Positions 24,027 through 32,344 of a stretch of 64,000 nt of DNA are shown piece by piece. A program made the position numbers and the translations under genes. Every line of letters begins with the position of its first letter. Position 1 is the first letter of the stretch. The stretch is from Gemmiger formicilis (GTDB lineage: Bacteria > Bacillota > Clostridia > Oscillospirales > Ruminococcaceae), in assembly GCF_900167555.1 (NCBI RefSeq), contig NZ_FUYF01000011.1, positions 43,833 through 107,832 of the forward strand, read 5' to 3'. The notes below the pieces were generated by a model, which was not told where the DNA came from, made no database searches, and was given only the letters and a program-made list of their open reading frames with translations.

Positions 24027-25070
24027 ATGGCACAGGAATTGCAGAGCATGGCCGTGAGCGCATTTTGTGAAAATATGGCCATGCTGCTCGCCGCGGGCAT
24101 CGGCCCCGAGGAGGGCACGGCCCTCCTGAGCGACACCGGCGTCGAGAGTGAGTTCCACGACGCCGCGAAGGCCGTGCACGACCACCTGACCGCAAACGGC
24201 GGCACGCTGGCCGACGCCTGCGCGGCCACCGGGTATTTCCCCGGTTATGCCTGCCGGATGCTGGCTGCGGGCGAGCTGACGGGCCGCACCGAGCAGGTGC
24301 TCCGGGGCCTTGCGCGCTACTACGCGGATCGGGCCCGGTTCAATAAACAGCTGCGCAGCGCCGTGGCCTACCCGGCGGTATTGCTCTGCCTGATGGCCGT
24401 GATCCTGGTTGTGCTGCTGGTGCAGGTGCTGCCGGTGTTCAGCCGCGTTTACGCCGCCATGGCGGGCGGCACCGCGGCGGCGGGCTACCGCTATCTGCAG
24501 GTGGGCTATGTCGTGGGCGGCGTGGCGCTGGCCGTCACGGCGGTCATCGCGGCGGTGCTGGCGGTCACGCTGCTGCAGGCCCGCACGGCCCGGGGCTGCG
24601 TTAAGCTGGAGGCCGCGGCGGAGAAGATCCCCGCGCTGCGCGGTGTCGTCCGCAAGCAGGCGCTGGCGCGGTATGTCTGGGTGCTGGATCTGTACCTTGC
24701 CAGCGGTATGCCCGCCGAGGACTCGCTGCGTGCTGCCGCCGAGGTCGTGACCTGCGGGCAGCTGAAAAAGGCTGCCCGGGGCTGCGCCGATGCCGTCGCC
24801 GCCGGCAAGCCGCTGGAGGAGGCCGTGCTGGAGCAGCAGCTGTTTGAGCCGCTCTATGCGCGGATGCTGGTCACAGGCGCCAAGAGCGGCACGATGGACC
24901 AGGTCGTCACCCGCTTGAGCGAGCTGTTCAGCGAGGACGCCGCCGAGGCCACCGAACACCTGACCGGGCTGGTCGAGCCGGTATTGTCCGGGTTATTGAC
25001 GCTGGCCGTCGGCGTGACCCTCATCGCCGCCATGCTCCCGCTGGTGGGCATGCTCGGGGCAATCGGGTAA
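24027..25070 (+). CDS. GspF/PilC-family inner-membrane platform protein
   Basis: 347 residues from the ATG at 24027 (AAGGAGG). It has two T2SSF repeats, each a helical bundle followed by membrane helix or helices (about 115-140, 160-185 and 320-345). Recognisable segments are ILVVLLVQVLPVFSRVYAAM, CRMLAAGELTGRTEQVL and ARMLVTGAKSGTMDQVV, the A/G-E/T-G repeats of the family. The protein anchors pilin polymerisation and contacts the ATPase. It belongs with the four small membrane proteins and the PilT-type ATPase that follow. Confidence 0.92.
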   Translation: MAQELQSMAVSAFCENMAMLLAAGIGPEEGTALLSDTGVESEFHDAAKAVHDHLTANGGTLADACAATGYFPGYACRMLAAGELTGRTEQVLRGLARYYADRARFNKQLRSAVAYPAVLLCLMAVILVVLLVQVLPVFSRVYAAMAGGTAAAGYRYLQVGYVVGGVALAVTAVIAAVLAVTLLQARTARGCVKLEAAAEKIPALRGVVRKQALARYVWVLDLYLASGMPAEDSLRAAAEVVTCGQLKKAARGCADAVAAGKPLEEAVLEQQLFEPLYARMLVTGAKSGTMDQVVTRLSELFSEDAAEATEHLTGLVEPVLSGLLTLAVGVTLIAAMLPLVGMLGAIG

Positions 25071-25259
25071 GCTTTCTCAGTGGAAAGCCGCGTGGCAGGG
25101 GCCGGGCATGCCCGGCCCGCAGCCCTTCGTGTATTACCCGTTTAACGGTTTGCTTTGTAGGGAGGGGTCTTGACCCCTCCGCGGGGCGTCGGGGACGCCG
25201 CCCCCTACAAACTACATTGCATGTTTCCCTACGAACCACAAATTACAAGGTATACGCTT
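25071..25259. repeat. REP-like palindromes inside the pilus-like cluster
   Basis: An inverted-style unit with core CCGGGCATGCCCGG (about 25098-25118) and a GTAGGGAGGGGTCTTGACCC unit (about 25158-25182), then GGGGCGTCGGGGACGCCGCC. No gene. Confidence 0.65.
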
Positions 25260-25571
25260 ATGATGTATCACGAAAAACCCAGGCAGCGCAAGGTGCCGCT
25301 GGCGTCGCTTTTGCTGGCGGTGCCGGTGGTGGCGGTGGCTGCCGCTGCCGGGCAGGTCAGCCGCGATATGGATGCGCAGGCCGCCGCGGCGCTCAAGGAC
25401 AGCGTTGTGCAGGCCGCTGTGCAGTGCTACGCCGTCGAGGGGGCTTACCCCGAGAGCGTGGACTATCTGGAGCAAAACTATGGCCTGCATATCAATCATA
25501 AACGCTACATCGTCAGTTATTCGGCCTTCGCGTCCAACGTCATGCCCGACGTGCAGGTACTGGAAAAGTGA
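25260..25571 (+). CDS. Small membrane pseudopilin-like protein
   Basis: 103 residues. ATG at 25260 (or 25263) preceded by AAGG at about 9 bp. A basic N-terminus precedes one hydrophobic helix (residues ~18-38), then a pilin-like body: ALKDSVVQAAVQCYAVEGAYP and YLEQNYGLHINH, ending SNVMPDVQVLEK. No G/FxxxE prepilin peptidase site is visible, so it would be an atypical pseudopilin. The position after a GspF gene supports the assignment. Confidence 0.7.
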   Translation: MMYHEKPRQRKVPLASLLLAVPVVAVAAAAGQVSRDMDAQAAAALKDSVVQAAVQCYAVEGAYPESVDYLEQNYGLHINHKRYIVSYSAFASNVMPDVQVLEK

Positions 25572-25592
25572 GTGAGAAAGGGGGTGCGGCCC

Positions 25593-26054
25593 ATGCAGGA
25601 GCGCGCTGAAAAATTCGCGCCCGCCGCTGCGCTGGCGCTGTATCTGGTGCTGCTGGGCACTGTGCTGGTGCTGGCCGGTGTTGGCGGGCGGCTCTACGGT
25701 GCGCTGTCGGACAGCCGCGCCGCCAACGATGCCCGCCGCGCCAGCCTGACCTACGTCGCGGCCCGTCTGCGTGCCGCCGACGCCGCAGGGGCCGTGCGGG
25801 TGAAAGGCCGCCCCGAGGGCGATGCGCTGGTGCTGGACGACGGCAGCGGCTACGAAACGCGCCTCTACCTTTATAACGGTGCGCTGGTCGAGGAGTACGC
25901 CGCCGCCGACACCGACTATAGGCCCGCTGCGGCGGAGAAGGTGGCCGACACGCGCACCTTTACCGTTGTGCAGGACGGGGCGCGGTACATCATCACCACC
26001 GACGACGGCGAGGTCCATGTGACCTTGCACAGCGCAGGGAGGGCCGACGAATGA
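25593..26054 (+). CDS. Hypothetical single-pass membrane protein (DUF4860-like)
   Basis: 153 residues from the ATG at 25593 (AAAGGGGG upstream). One hydrophobic helix spans roughly residues 10-32. The extracellular part contains ARRASLTYVAARLRAAD and a β-rich region (DALVLDDGSGYETRLYLYNG). The layout resembles DUF4860 proteins found beside GspF/PilT genes in clostridia, an assignment made from memory of the pattern. Probably a minor pseudopilin. It overlaps the next gene by 4 bp. Confidence 0.65.
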   Translation: MQERAEKFAPAAALALYLVLLGTVLVLAGVGGRLYGALSDSRAANDARRASLTYVAARLRAADAAGAVRVKGRPEGDALVLDDGSGYETRLYLYNGALVEEYAAADTDYRPAAAEKVADTRTFTVVQDGARYIITTDDGEVHVTLHSAGRADE

Positions 26055-26476
26055 AGCAGAACCATACCCGCGTATTTTTCATCGAGACAGCGTTCTTAAC
26101 GCTCTTTGTGCTGCTGGCGCTGACCGTGCTGGTGCAGGTGTTCGGCAAGGCGCGCCAGCTGGGCGAGCAGGCCGCGCACACCAGCGCCGCCGCGCTGATC
26201 TTGCAGAACGTGGACGCGGATCTTCAGGCCGGGGCCGGGGTGTTTGCTGCCCTGACGGAGCCGTCCGCCGCCGCGCAGAGCTTTACCATCTGCTATAACG
26301 CCGAGGGTGAGCAGGACGCGGACGGCGCGTACCGGGTGCAGGTGCGGGCAGAGCCTGCGTCCGCGGGCAAAAACGGGCGCTACTGGACCGCGGAGATCGT
26401 CATATCCGACGCGGACCGGACGACCCGCTACACCGTTGCCAACACAGCCTGCTATTACAAAAAGGGGGCGGCATGA
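26051..26476 (+). CDS. Hypothetical minor pseudopilin-like protein
   Basis: 141 residues. The start MKQNHTRVFFIETAFLTLFVLLAL has a Glu (position 12) in the early hydrophobic helix, as in type IV pilins where Glu5 of the mature chain is conserved. A standard prepilin cleavage site is not clear. The rest is a short globular region with two Cys (TICYN, TACYY). It overlaps both neighbours by 4 bp (ATGA), so it is translationally coupled within the cluster. Confidence 0.65.
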   Translation: MKQNHTRVFFIETAFLTLFVLLALTVLVQVFGKARQLGEQAAHTSAAALILQNVDADLQAGAGVFAALTEPSAAAQSFTICYNAEGEQDADGAYRVQVRAEPASAGKNGRYWTAEIVISDADRTTRYTVANTACYYKKGAA

Positions 26477-26868
26477 TGCGGCGCAGGAATCAACAGGCTG
26501 ACCCGCCGCCGCTGCGGGCCGCGACGCTGACCCTGCTGCTGGCGGCAGTTGTCGTCTGCCTGGCGCTGCTGGGCGTACTCTGCCTGGCCACGGCGCGGGC
26601 CGATTTGGCCCTGGCCGAGCGCCAGCTGAACAGCGCCTATGACACTGCCGCCGCCGAGCTGGTCGGCGCGCAGTGGTACCGCGAGGCCGACCAGCGCAGC
26701 TATGACGAGGGCACCACCCTGACCGCCGATTTGGACGCGGGTGTGAAGGGTGACCTGACCCTGCACATCGAGGCCCGCGGCACAGAAAACGGCGTGGAGA
26801 TTACCCAATGGTATTTGCAGCGCGACTGGAACCCCGATGAGGGCACGAAGCTGTGGGATGGGCAATAG
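26473..26868 (+). CDS. Hypothetical membrane protein of the pilus-like cluster
   Basis: 131 residues, ATG overlapping the previous stop. One long hydrophobic helix (~17-42) is followed by a helix AERQLNSAYDTAAAELVGAQWY and a β-rich tail (GDLTLHIEARGTENGVEITQWYL). The topology resembles PilX/GspK-type minor pseudopilins, but no signature motif is seen. A repeat-filled gap of 215 bp separates it from pilT. Confidence 0.6.
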   Translation: MMRRRNQQADPPPLRAATLTLLLAAVVVCLALLGVLCLATARADLALAERQLNSAYDTAAAELVGAQWYREADQRSYDEGTTLTADLDAGVKGDLTLHIEARGTENGVEITQWYLQRDWNPDEGTKLWDGQ

Positions 26869-27083
26869 CTTCTCCAAGTGGGACGTAGGGCGGCCTGCCC
26901 ACAGGCCGCCGCGGCGGGGTGAGGTCCCCCCACCCTACCTGACGTGGGAAATGGGCAGCCCTGTAGGGGCCGGGCATGCCCGGCCCTGCGGTGAAAGGCA
27001 GACGGGCGCTTATGGGAAGGCCGCGGGCCGCACATGTGCGGCCCCTACAGCGCGGCGGTCCGGGGGCCAAGAAAGGCAATTTT
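26869..27083. repeat. REP-like palindromes upstream of pilT
   Basis: GTAGGGCGGCCTGCCCACAGG near 26885, a GTAGGGG unit with core CCGGGCATGCCCGG near 26962, and an inverted unit with core CCGCACATGTGCGG ending CCCCTAC near 27049. Three different palindromic cores lie within 170 bp. Confidence 0.7.
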
Positions 27084-28151
27084 ATGGAACTCACCGAAAT
27101 TTTACGTATTGCAGTCAACGAGGGCGCGTCGGATGTGTTCGTCGTGGCGGGCCTGCCGCTGACGTTCAAGATCAACGGCCATCAGGACCGCCGCGGCGCG
27201 GTGCTGATGCCCGATGACACCGAGGTGGTCATCCGCGCACTGTACCAGCAGGCACGGCGCGACCCGGAGCAGCGTTTGAACAGCCCGTCCGTGGACGACG
27301 ATTTTTCGTTTTCCATGCGCGACTTGGGCCGCTTCCGCGCCAATGTGCTGCGCCAGCGCGGCAGTCTGGCCGCGGTGCTGCGCGTCATCCGGTTCGGCCT
27401 GCCCGACCCGGCAGCGCTGGGCATCCCGCCGCAGGTGCTGAGCTTTGCCCGCCGCCGTCAGGGGCTTGTGCTGGTCACGGGGCCTGCGGGCAGCGGCAAA
27501 TCCACGACGCTGGCCTGTATGATCGACGCCATCAACCGCGAACGCGAGGGCCACATCATCACGATGGAGGACCCCATCGAGTTCATCCACCACCACAACC
27601 GCTGCATCGTGACCCAGCGTGAGATCGGCACCGACACGCGCACCTACGTGCAGGCGCTACGCGGTGCCCTGCGCGAAAGCCCCGACGTGATCTTGCTGGG
27701 CGAGATGCGCGACGACGAGACGATGGAGGTCGCCATGCAGGCCGCCGAGACCGGGCAGCTGCTGTTCTCAACGCTGCACACCACCGGCGCGGCCAACACG
27801 ATGGACCGCATCATCGACGCCTTCCCCGCCGCGCGGCAGGGGCAGGTGCGGGTGCAGCTTGCCATGATTTTGCAGGGCGTCATCAGCCAGCAGCTCGTCC
27901 CCACCACCGACGGCGGGCAGACCGTGGCGTTCGAGATCATGGACTCGACCCCCGCCATCAGGACCCTCATCCGCGAGGGCCGCACCCACCAGATCGATGC
28001 GTCGATCCAGGCCGGTGCCGCGCTGGGCATGTGTACGATGGACGACAGCCTGGCCGCCCTGTGCCGGGCGGGGAGAATTACGAAAGAAACCGCGCTGACC
28101 TATTGTTTGCATTTGGAAACGATGCAAAGGAAGCTGGCGGCGGTGAGATAA
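27084..28151 (+). CDS. pilT: PilT-type type IV pilus / secretion ATPase
   Basis: 355 residues from the ATG at 27084 (GAAAGG upstream). Walker A is GPAGSGKST (133-141), the Asp box is EDPIEFIHHH (~162-171), Walker B is LLGEMRD (204-210), and the His box includes STLHTTGAANTMDR. The short N-terminal domain (about 100 residues) and the sequence style are those of PilT retraction ATPases rather than PilB/GspE; the C-terminal AIRxLIREG-type helix is also PilT-like. No PilB-type assembly ATPase is present, so either this ATPase does both jobs or assembly genes lie elsewhere. Confidence 0.92.
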   Translation: MELTEILRIAVNEGASDVFVVAGLPLTFKINGHQDRRGAVLMPDDTEVVIRALYQQARRDPEQRLNSPSVDDDFSFSMRDLGRFRANVLRQRGSLAAVLRVIRFGLPDPAALGIPPQVLSFARRRQGLVLVTGPAGSGKSTTLACMIDAINREREGHIITMEDPIEFIHHHNRCIVTQREIGTDTRTYVQALRGALRESPDVILLGEMRDDETMEVAMQAAETGQLLFSTLHTTGAANTMDRIIDAFPAARQGQVRVQLAMILQGVISQQLVPTTDGGQTVAFEIMDSTPAIRTLIREGRTHQIDASIQAGAALGMCTMDDSLAALCRAGRITKETALTYCLHLETMQRKLAAVR

Positions 28152-28335
28152 ACGGCTGCTGGCCCGCGGCGGGGTGAGGGCACCCCGCCCTACGTATATA
28201 CGGTTGAATGTAGGCCTGACCCCAGGCTGCCGCGCAGTTCCCGGGCGGTTTGTAGGGAGCGGTCTTGACCGCTCCGGGCAGCTTGCAAATACCGCCAACC
28301 TCCTGCGGAGGGGTCAAGACCCCTCCCTACGCAAT
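28152..28335. repeat. REP-like palindromes after pilT
   Basis: Cores GGCGGGGTGAGGGCACCCCGCC, AGCGGTCTTGACCGCT (from GTAGGGAG near 28253) and an inverted AGGGGTCAAGACCCCT unit ending CCTAC near 28330. Confidence 0.65.
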
Positions 28336-28340
28336 ACCCC

Positions 28341-28380
28341 AAAAACGGGCAGTCACCCATTTTGAGTGACTGCCCGTTTG
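28341..28380 (-). terminator. Intrinsic terminator of oleate hydratase gene
   Basis: Stem AAACGGGCAGTCAC/GTGACTGCCCGTTT, with the T-run on the minus strand, just beyond the ohyA stop. It may also stop pilT transcription from the other side. Confidence 0.75.
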
Positions 28381-28388
28381 GCCTACAT

Positions 28389-30164
28389 TCAGATAACGTT
28401 ATACTCCTTCAGCAGCTTCTCCACCTCGGTGCCCTCGATCTTCTTGAGGGCCTCCTTCATGGCGAGCTTGCCGACGAGAGGCATCTCCATATCGGTGATC
28501 TTGCGTCCGTCGCGGAGCTTGACCGTGGCATCCAGCAGGCAGCGGATGTCGTAGACGCTGCCCCAGACCTCGGGCACGCCGCGGTCCACGTTCAGCAGGG
28601 TGTAGACGGCCTCCATGCCGGTGCGGATGGAATACTCGGTGGTGAAGATCGTGTCGCGGGCGGTCTCGGCAAACTGGCCCAGGAACGCGAAGTTGACAGC
28701 GCCTTCAGGCACGATGTCGGGGCGGTCACCCGCAGCGCGCGGCATAAAGAACGCATCAATATACGGCATCATGCAGGGCACGGTGTTGGCGCTGTTCGCG
28801 GCCATGTCCTCGATCTGATCCTCGGGCACGCCCAGGTGGTACAGCCACTCCATGCAGATCTCCTTGCCGGTGCAGTCGCGCATGGGCTTCTTGATATAGT
28901 TGCCGGGCTTGTCGGTGAACAGGCTGTAGACCCAGACGCAGAGCTGATCCTTGGGCTGGTCGCGGAACTGCTGCTGACGGTTCAGCGTCCAGCTCAGCAG
29001 CCAGTTGGAGTCGGTGACCGTGACAATGCCGCCGGTGACGACCTTGCCGCTGAACGGGTCGCGCTTGCAGATCTTCTTGATATAGGGCACGATGCGCTGG
29101 TCCAGCGTCGTGACGGTGGCGCTCATCCAGTTGGACAGCTCGGGGTCATAGCAGAACTTGTCGGGGTGGCCGAAGCTCGGGTCCTGCGCGGCAATCTTGC
29201 GCCACAGGTCCCAGCCGCCGCCCTCCTTGATTTCGGGCTTGAACTCGGCGGGGGTGTCCTGGCTGCCCAGGGTGGAGTTCTCGACGCAGCCGCCGTTCGT
29301 GATAAAGACGAGGTCGTTCTCGGTCAGGTCGATGGAGCTCTCCTGACCGTCGTGCAGGATGTCGATGCGGGTCGCCTGCTTCTTGCTGCCCGCGCAGTCG
29401 AACGCAATGTTCGTGACCTTTGTATCGTAGTGGAACTGCACGCCGAAGCCCTCGAGGTACTTGACCATGGGCAGGATCATCGACTCGTACTGGTTGTAGC
29501 GGGTGAAGCGCAGCGCCGTAAAGTCGGGCAGACCGCCGATGTGGTGGATGTAGCGCTGCAGATAGCGCTTCATCTCCAGTGCGCTGTGCCAGTTCTCAAA
29601 AGCGAACATCGTGCGCCAGTACATCCAGAAGTTGGAGTTCAGCACCTCATCGTCAAAGAAGTCGGTGATCTTCTTGTCGTACAGCTTCTCATCGGGGGAC
29701 ATGAACAGGTTCATGATCTCCATGGCGGCCTTGTCGGACAGGCCGAACTTGCCGTCGGTGTGGGCGTCCTCGCCGCGGTTGCGGGTGGCGCGGCAGAGGC
29801 TGTAGTTGGGGTCGGCCTTGTTCAGCCAGTAGTACTCATCCAGAACGGTGTGGTTCTCGTCCTCGATGGACGGGATGGAGCGGAACAGATCCCACATACA
29901 CTCAAAGTGGTTGTCCATCTCGCGCCCGCCGCGCATGACGTAGCCGAGGTTCTCGTAGTGGTAGCCGTCGCAGGCACCGCCCGGGATGGGGTCTTTCTCG
30001 AGAATGTGGACGTGCTCGCCCTTCATCTGGGCATCGCGGACGAGATAGCACGCCGCAGACAGCGCCGCCAGGCCGGAGCCGACGATGTAGGCGGACTTGC
30101 CGTCCACGTTGGCGGGCTTTTTGGGGGTTGCAAAGGCTTCATAGTTACCGGCGGAATAATACAT
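28389..30164 (-). CDS. ohyA: Oleate hydratase (MCRA family, FAD-dependent)
   Basis: 591 residues, the usual family length. The N-terminus shows the FAD Rossmann motif in AYIVGSGLAALSAACYL (near 25-41), then HILEKDPIPGGACDGYHYE and GYVMRGGREMDNHFECMWDL, hallmark segments of myosin-cross-reactive-antigen / oleate hydratases. These enzymes hydrate the cis-9 double bond of free oleate and linoleate to 10-hydroxy fatty acids, detoxifying them in gut bacteria. The ATG at 30164 follows CAGGAGG. The gene has its own promoter and a candidate operator; a TetR gene lies just upstream on the same strand. Confidence 0.96.
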   Translation of the reverse strand: MYYSAGNYEAFATPKKPANVDGKSAYIVGSGLAALSAACYLVRDAQMKGEHVHILEKDPIPGGACDGYHYENLGYVMRGGREMDNHFECMWDLFRSIPSIEDENHTVLDEYYWLNKADPNYSLCRATRNRGEDAHTDGKFGLSDKAAMEIMNLFMSPDEKLYDKKITDFFDDEVLNSNFWMYWRTMFAFENWHSALEMKRYLQRYIHHIGGLPDFTALRFTRYNQYESMILPMVKYLEGFGVQFHYDTKVTNIAFDCAGSKKQATRIDILHDGQESSIDLTENDLVFITNGGCVENSTLGSQDTPAEFKPEIKEGGGWDLWRKIAAQDPSFGHPDKFCYDPELSNWMSATVTTLDQRIVPYIKKICKRDPFSGKVVTGGIVTVTDSNWLLSWTLNRQQQFRDQPKDQLCVWVYSLFTDKPGNYIKKPMRDCTGKEICMEWLYHLGVPEDQIEDMAANSANTVPCMMPYIDAFFMPRAAGDRPDIVPEGAVNFAFLGQFAETARDTIFTTEYSIRTGMEAVYTLLNVDRGVPEVWGSVYDIRCLLDATVKLRDGRKITDMEMPLVGKLAMKEALKKIEGTEVEKLLKEYNVI

Positions 30165-30234
30165 AGTGTACCTCCTGTGATGATAAGGCCGCGTGCTTGT
30201 TGGGGGCGGCCTGTGATTTACTTGGTATGTCTGT

Positions 30235-30263
30235 AGTATACCCGGCGGGCGGAACGGTTACAA
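30235..30263 (-). promoter_or_regulatory. Promoter of ohyA
   Basis: Minus strand: -35 TTGTAA (30258-30263), 17-bp spacer, -10 TATACT (30235-30240), about 70 bp from the start codon. Confidence 0.65.
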
Positions 30264-30278
30264 TCAGCAAAAAATCCC

Positions 30279-30301
30279 CTTTGATAAGAATTTTATCAAA
30301 G
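30279..30301. promoter_or_regulatory. 23-bp palindrome, candidate TetR operator
   Basis: Perfect 9-bp arms CTTTGATAA and TTATCAAAG separated by GAATT, 15 bp upstream of the ohyA -35. The size and symmetry suit a TetR dimer. A weak terminator of the tetR gene (GGGGATTTTTT follows on the minus strand) is the alternative. Confidence 0.5.
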
Positions 30302-30349
30302 AGGACGGATTGTATAGAGTATGGCGATTTTGTGAATGGGAGAGGAAAA

Positions 30350-30540
30350 GGCCCCCTTGTCAAAGGGGGGCTGTCCGCGTGAGCGGACTGGGGGATTCCG
30401 ACGGGCCGCCCGGGAGGATGGCGCTGCCCGAATGCGGCCCGGAATCCCTCCGGCCTCGCAGGCTCGGCCACCTGTTCCCCCTCTGGCGCTACGCGCCACC
30501 TCCCCCGGCGCGGGGGAGTCTGTCTTTGACAAGGGAGACT
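30350..30540. repeat. Inverted-ended repeat of the TTGTCAAAGGGGG family, copy 2
   Basis: Begins GGCCCCCTTGTCAAAGGGGG and ends TTTGACAAGGGAGACT, with internal CTGGGGGATTCC and GGAATCCCTCCGG as in the copy at 2797-2939. It ends 7 bp from the tetR stop and fills the ohyA-tetR gap (30165-30547). Confidence 0.7.
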
Positions 30541-30547
30541 TTTACCG

Positions 30548-31108
30548 TTACTTATCGATCCGGCACGCCTCCAGAGCCTTTGTAATATCCCCGTGGATAA
30601 GGGTCGATACCCGCTCGATGAGGGCGGCGGGGTCGTCCTTCATGCCGGTGCGCACCCATTCCAGCGTCAGGCCGACGAAGGCGTACTTGTAAAAATTCGC
30701 GATGAACTCCTTGTCCTCAGGGCGCACGGTCATCCCGGCCGCCTTCTCCTCGACGACGCCGATCATCAAATCGTAGGTCAGGCGGTAGAGGTAGTTCTCG
30801 ATATGCTCGCGGCTGATGGAATGATACACTTTGGTGACAAAGACCTTGTCCTTCTGCACGGCCTGCAGGATCTGCAAAAAGCCCTGCTGCCAGGTGTCGT
30901 AGGTCTTTTGCCCGGCCAGCGCACGGGTCGCGCTCTCGATGCAGGCCCACTCGACCAGATCGTAGATGTCCTTGAAATGGTAGTAGAACGTCATGCGGTT
31001 CACGCCGCAGTGTTCGGTCAGGTCGGTCACGGTGATTTTGTCCAGCGGCTTTTCGGCCAGCAGGTCCTTTAAGGATGCGACCAGCGCGCGCTTTGTCATT
31101 TGGGACAT
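30548..31108 (-). CDS. TetR/AcrR-family regulator (DhaS-like)
   Basis: 186 residues from the ATG at 31108, which follows AAGGAG; a longer frame upstream is repeat-derived. The N-terminal helix-turn-helix reads KITVTDLTEHCGVNRMTFYYHFKDIYDL (residues ~23-50). The C-terminal ligand domain has the helical style of the DhaS/TetR_C_8-like group (IIYRHI-like SISREHIENYLYRLTYDLM). It most likely controls ohyA and perhaps itself in response to fatty acids, inferred only from position and the palindrome at 30279-30301. Confidence 0.88.
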   Translation of the reverse strand: MSQMTKRALVASLKDLLAEKPLDKITVTDLTEHCGVNRMTFYYHFKDIYDLVEWACIESATRALAGQKTYDTWQQGFLQILQAVQKDKVFVTKVYHSISREHIENYLYRLTYDLMIGVVEEKAAGMTVRPEDKEFIANFYKYAFVGLTLEWVRTGMKDDPAALIERVSTLIHGDITKALEACRIDK

Positions 31109-31144
31109 GGGTGCGTTCTCCTTATTATAAGCGTTACGGCGGAT

Positions 31145-31205
31145 GCGGGGCGTCGGGTACGCCGCCCCCCTGCAACCGTAGGGGCGGATTCCATATCCGC
31201 CCGCG
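31145..31205. repeat. REP-like palindromes upstream of tetR
   Basis: GGGGCGTCGGGTACGCCGCCCC, then GTAGGGGCGGATTCCATATC with CCGCCC completing the palindrome. The remainder up to 31373 is AT-rich and holds the tetR and Nudix promoters. Confidence 0.6.
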
Positions 31206-31311
31206 GCCGTTTGCGGCAATATCATTATTATAAAAGAAGATTATGAATTTTTAAACCCCTGCACCCGCTCCCATAGCGTCACGACCCGCTTGCGGGCCAT
31301 GCAAGAAAAAA

Positions 31312-31340
31312 TTGCGGAAAGGGCGAAACTGTGGTATAAA
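31312..31340 (+). promoter_or_regulatory. Promoter of the Nudix hydrolase gene
   Basis: -35 TTGCGG (31312-31317), 17-bp spacer, -10 TATAAA (31335-31340). Confidence 0.5.
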
Positions 31341-31373
31341 AAGGATAATAAATCTGTTAAGGAAGTGTTCCCC

Positions 31374-31940
31374 ATGCCTGAAATGCTTGATATTGTCGAT
31401 GAAAACGGCGTTCCCACCGGTCAGAGCGTGCCGCGCACGACGGCCCATGCCGAGGGGCTGCGCCACCGCACCAGCCATGTCTGGATCGTGCGGCGCAAAA
31501 ACGGCAGGGTGCAGGTGCTTTTGCAGATGCGCTGTGCCGCCAAGGATTCCTACCCCGGCTGCTACGATATTTCCTCTGCCGGGCACATCCCGGCGGGCGC
31601 GGAGTTCGTCGGCTCGGCTCTGCGGGAGCTGCGCGAGGAGCTGGGCGTGACCGCCGCCCCCGCCGACCTGCACGAATGCGGCCTGCGGCGGTTCCGCTTT
31701 GAGGCTGAATTCCACGGTAAACCGTTCAAAGACAATCAGGTCAGCAAGGTGTTCTGCCTCTGGCTGGACCGCGAGGCCGAGGACTTTGCCGTGCAGAAGT
31801 CGGAGATCGACTATGTAAAATGGTTCGACCTGGACGAGGCCGTTGCCGCCGTGGAGCAGGGCACAATCCCCAACTGCATCTTCCCGGAGGAGCTGGGGAT
31901 GGTGAAGAAGTTTGTGGGGCAGACCGGGGGCGGCTGCTGA
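31374..31940 (+). CDS. Nudix hydrolase (isopentenyl-diphosphate isomerase-like / YfcD type)
   Basis: 188 residues from the ATG at 31374 (AAGGAAG upstream). The start MPEMLDIVDENGVPTGQ and HRTSHVWIV match the IDI-like Nudix subgroup. The Nudix box is GHIPAGAEFVGSALRELREELG; the REL.EE.G part is intact, but the first Glu position (G-x5-E) is Ala with Glu one residue later. The family hydrolyses nucleoside-diphosphate-linked compounds with Mg; the substrate here is not predictable. It stands alone, divergent from tetR. Confidence 0.88.
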   Translation: MPEMLDIVDENGVPTGQSVPRTTAHAEGLRHRTSHVWIVRRKNGRVQVLLQMRCAAKDSYPGCYDISSAGHIPAGAEFVGSALRELREELGVTAAPADLHECGLRRFRFEAEFHGKPFKDNQVSKVFCLWLDREAEDFAVQKSEIDYVKWFDLDEAVAAVEQGTIPNCIFPEELGMVKKFVGQTGGGC

Positions 31941-31993
31941 CGCTGACTGCGGCGGGGTGAGGGCGTGTGCAAAAGAATGAACAGCCTGGGTGA

Positions 31994-32150
31994 AGCGGCT
32001 TCCCCCTCGGGGGAAGCTGTCAGCGGCCCCGCCCGCTGACTGATGAGGGCGAGGCTTGTCTCTGCTGCCCGTTTATGGTCTGCCGCCCGGAAACTTACCC
32101 CCTCATCCGGCCCTGCGGGGCCACCTTCCCCCTTGGGGAAAGGCAAAGGC
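31994..32150. repeat. CTTCCCC/GGGGAAG giant stem-loop repeat
   Basis: GGCTTCCCCCTCGGGGGAAG, CTGTCAGCGG...CCGCTGACTGATGAGGG, then CCCTCATCCGGCCCTGCGGG, GCCACCTTCCCCCTTGGGGA. Related copies lie at 33775-33920, 36525-36672, 56228-56358 and 60921-61067. Confidence 0.75.
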
Positions 32151-32184
32151 TTTCCTCCGGTGTTGCCAAATCCGCAATTTTGTG

Positions 32185-32213
32185 TTGCCTAATGCTGAAA
32201 ACCGTGCTATAAT
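32185..32213 (+). promoter_or_regulatory. Upstream promoter P1 of argG
   Basis: -35 TTGCCT (32185-32190), 17-bp spacer, -10 TATAAT (32208-32213), about 250 bp from argG. An imperfect ARG-box-like sequence TGTATAACTATTCG lies downstream at 32277-32290. Confidence 0.55.
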
Positions 32214-32344
32214 ACATACGTCAACGCTGGATATACACGAGGGATTGCATATTTTTGCAGGCACGGGCAGCATAAATGTATAACTATTCGTCAACCTGCC
32301 TAAAACAACCGCGAAAATGGAGAATCCTTTGGCAGTTTTACCGC

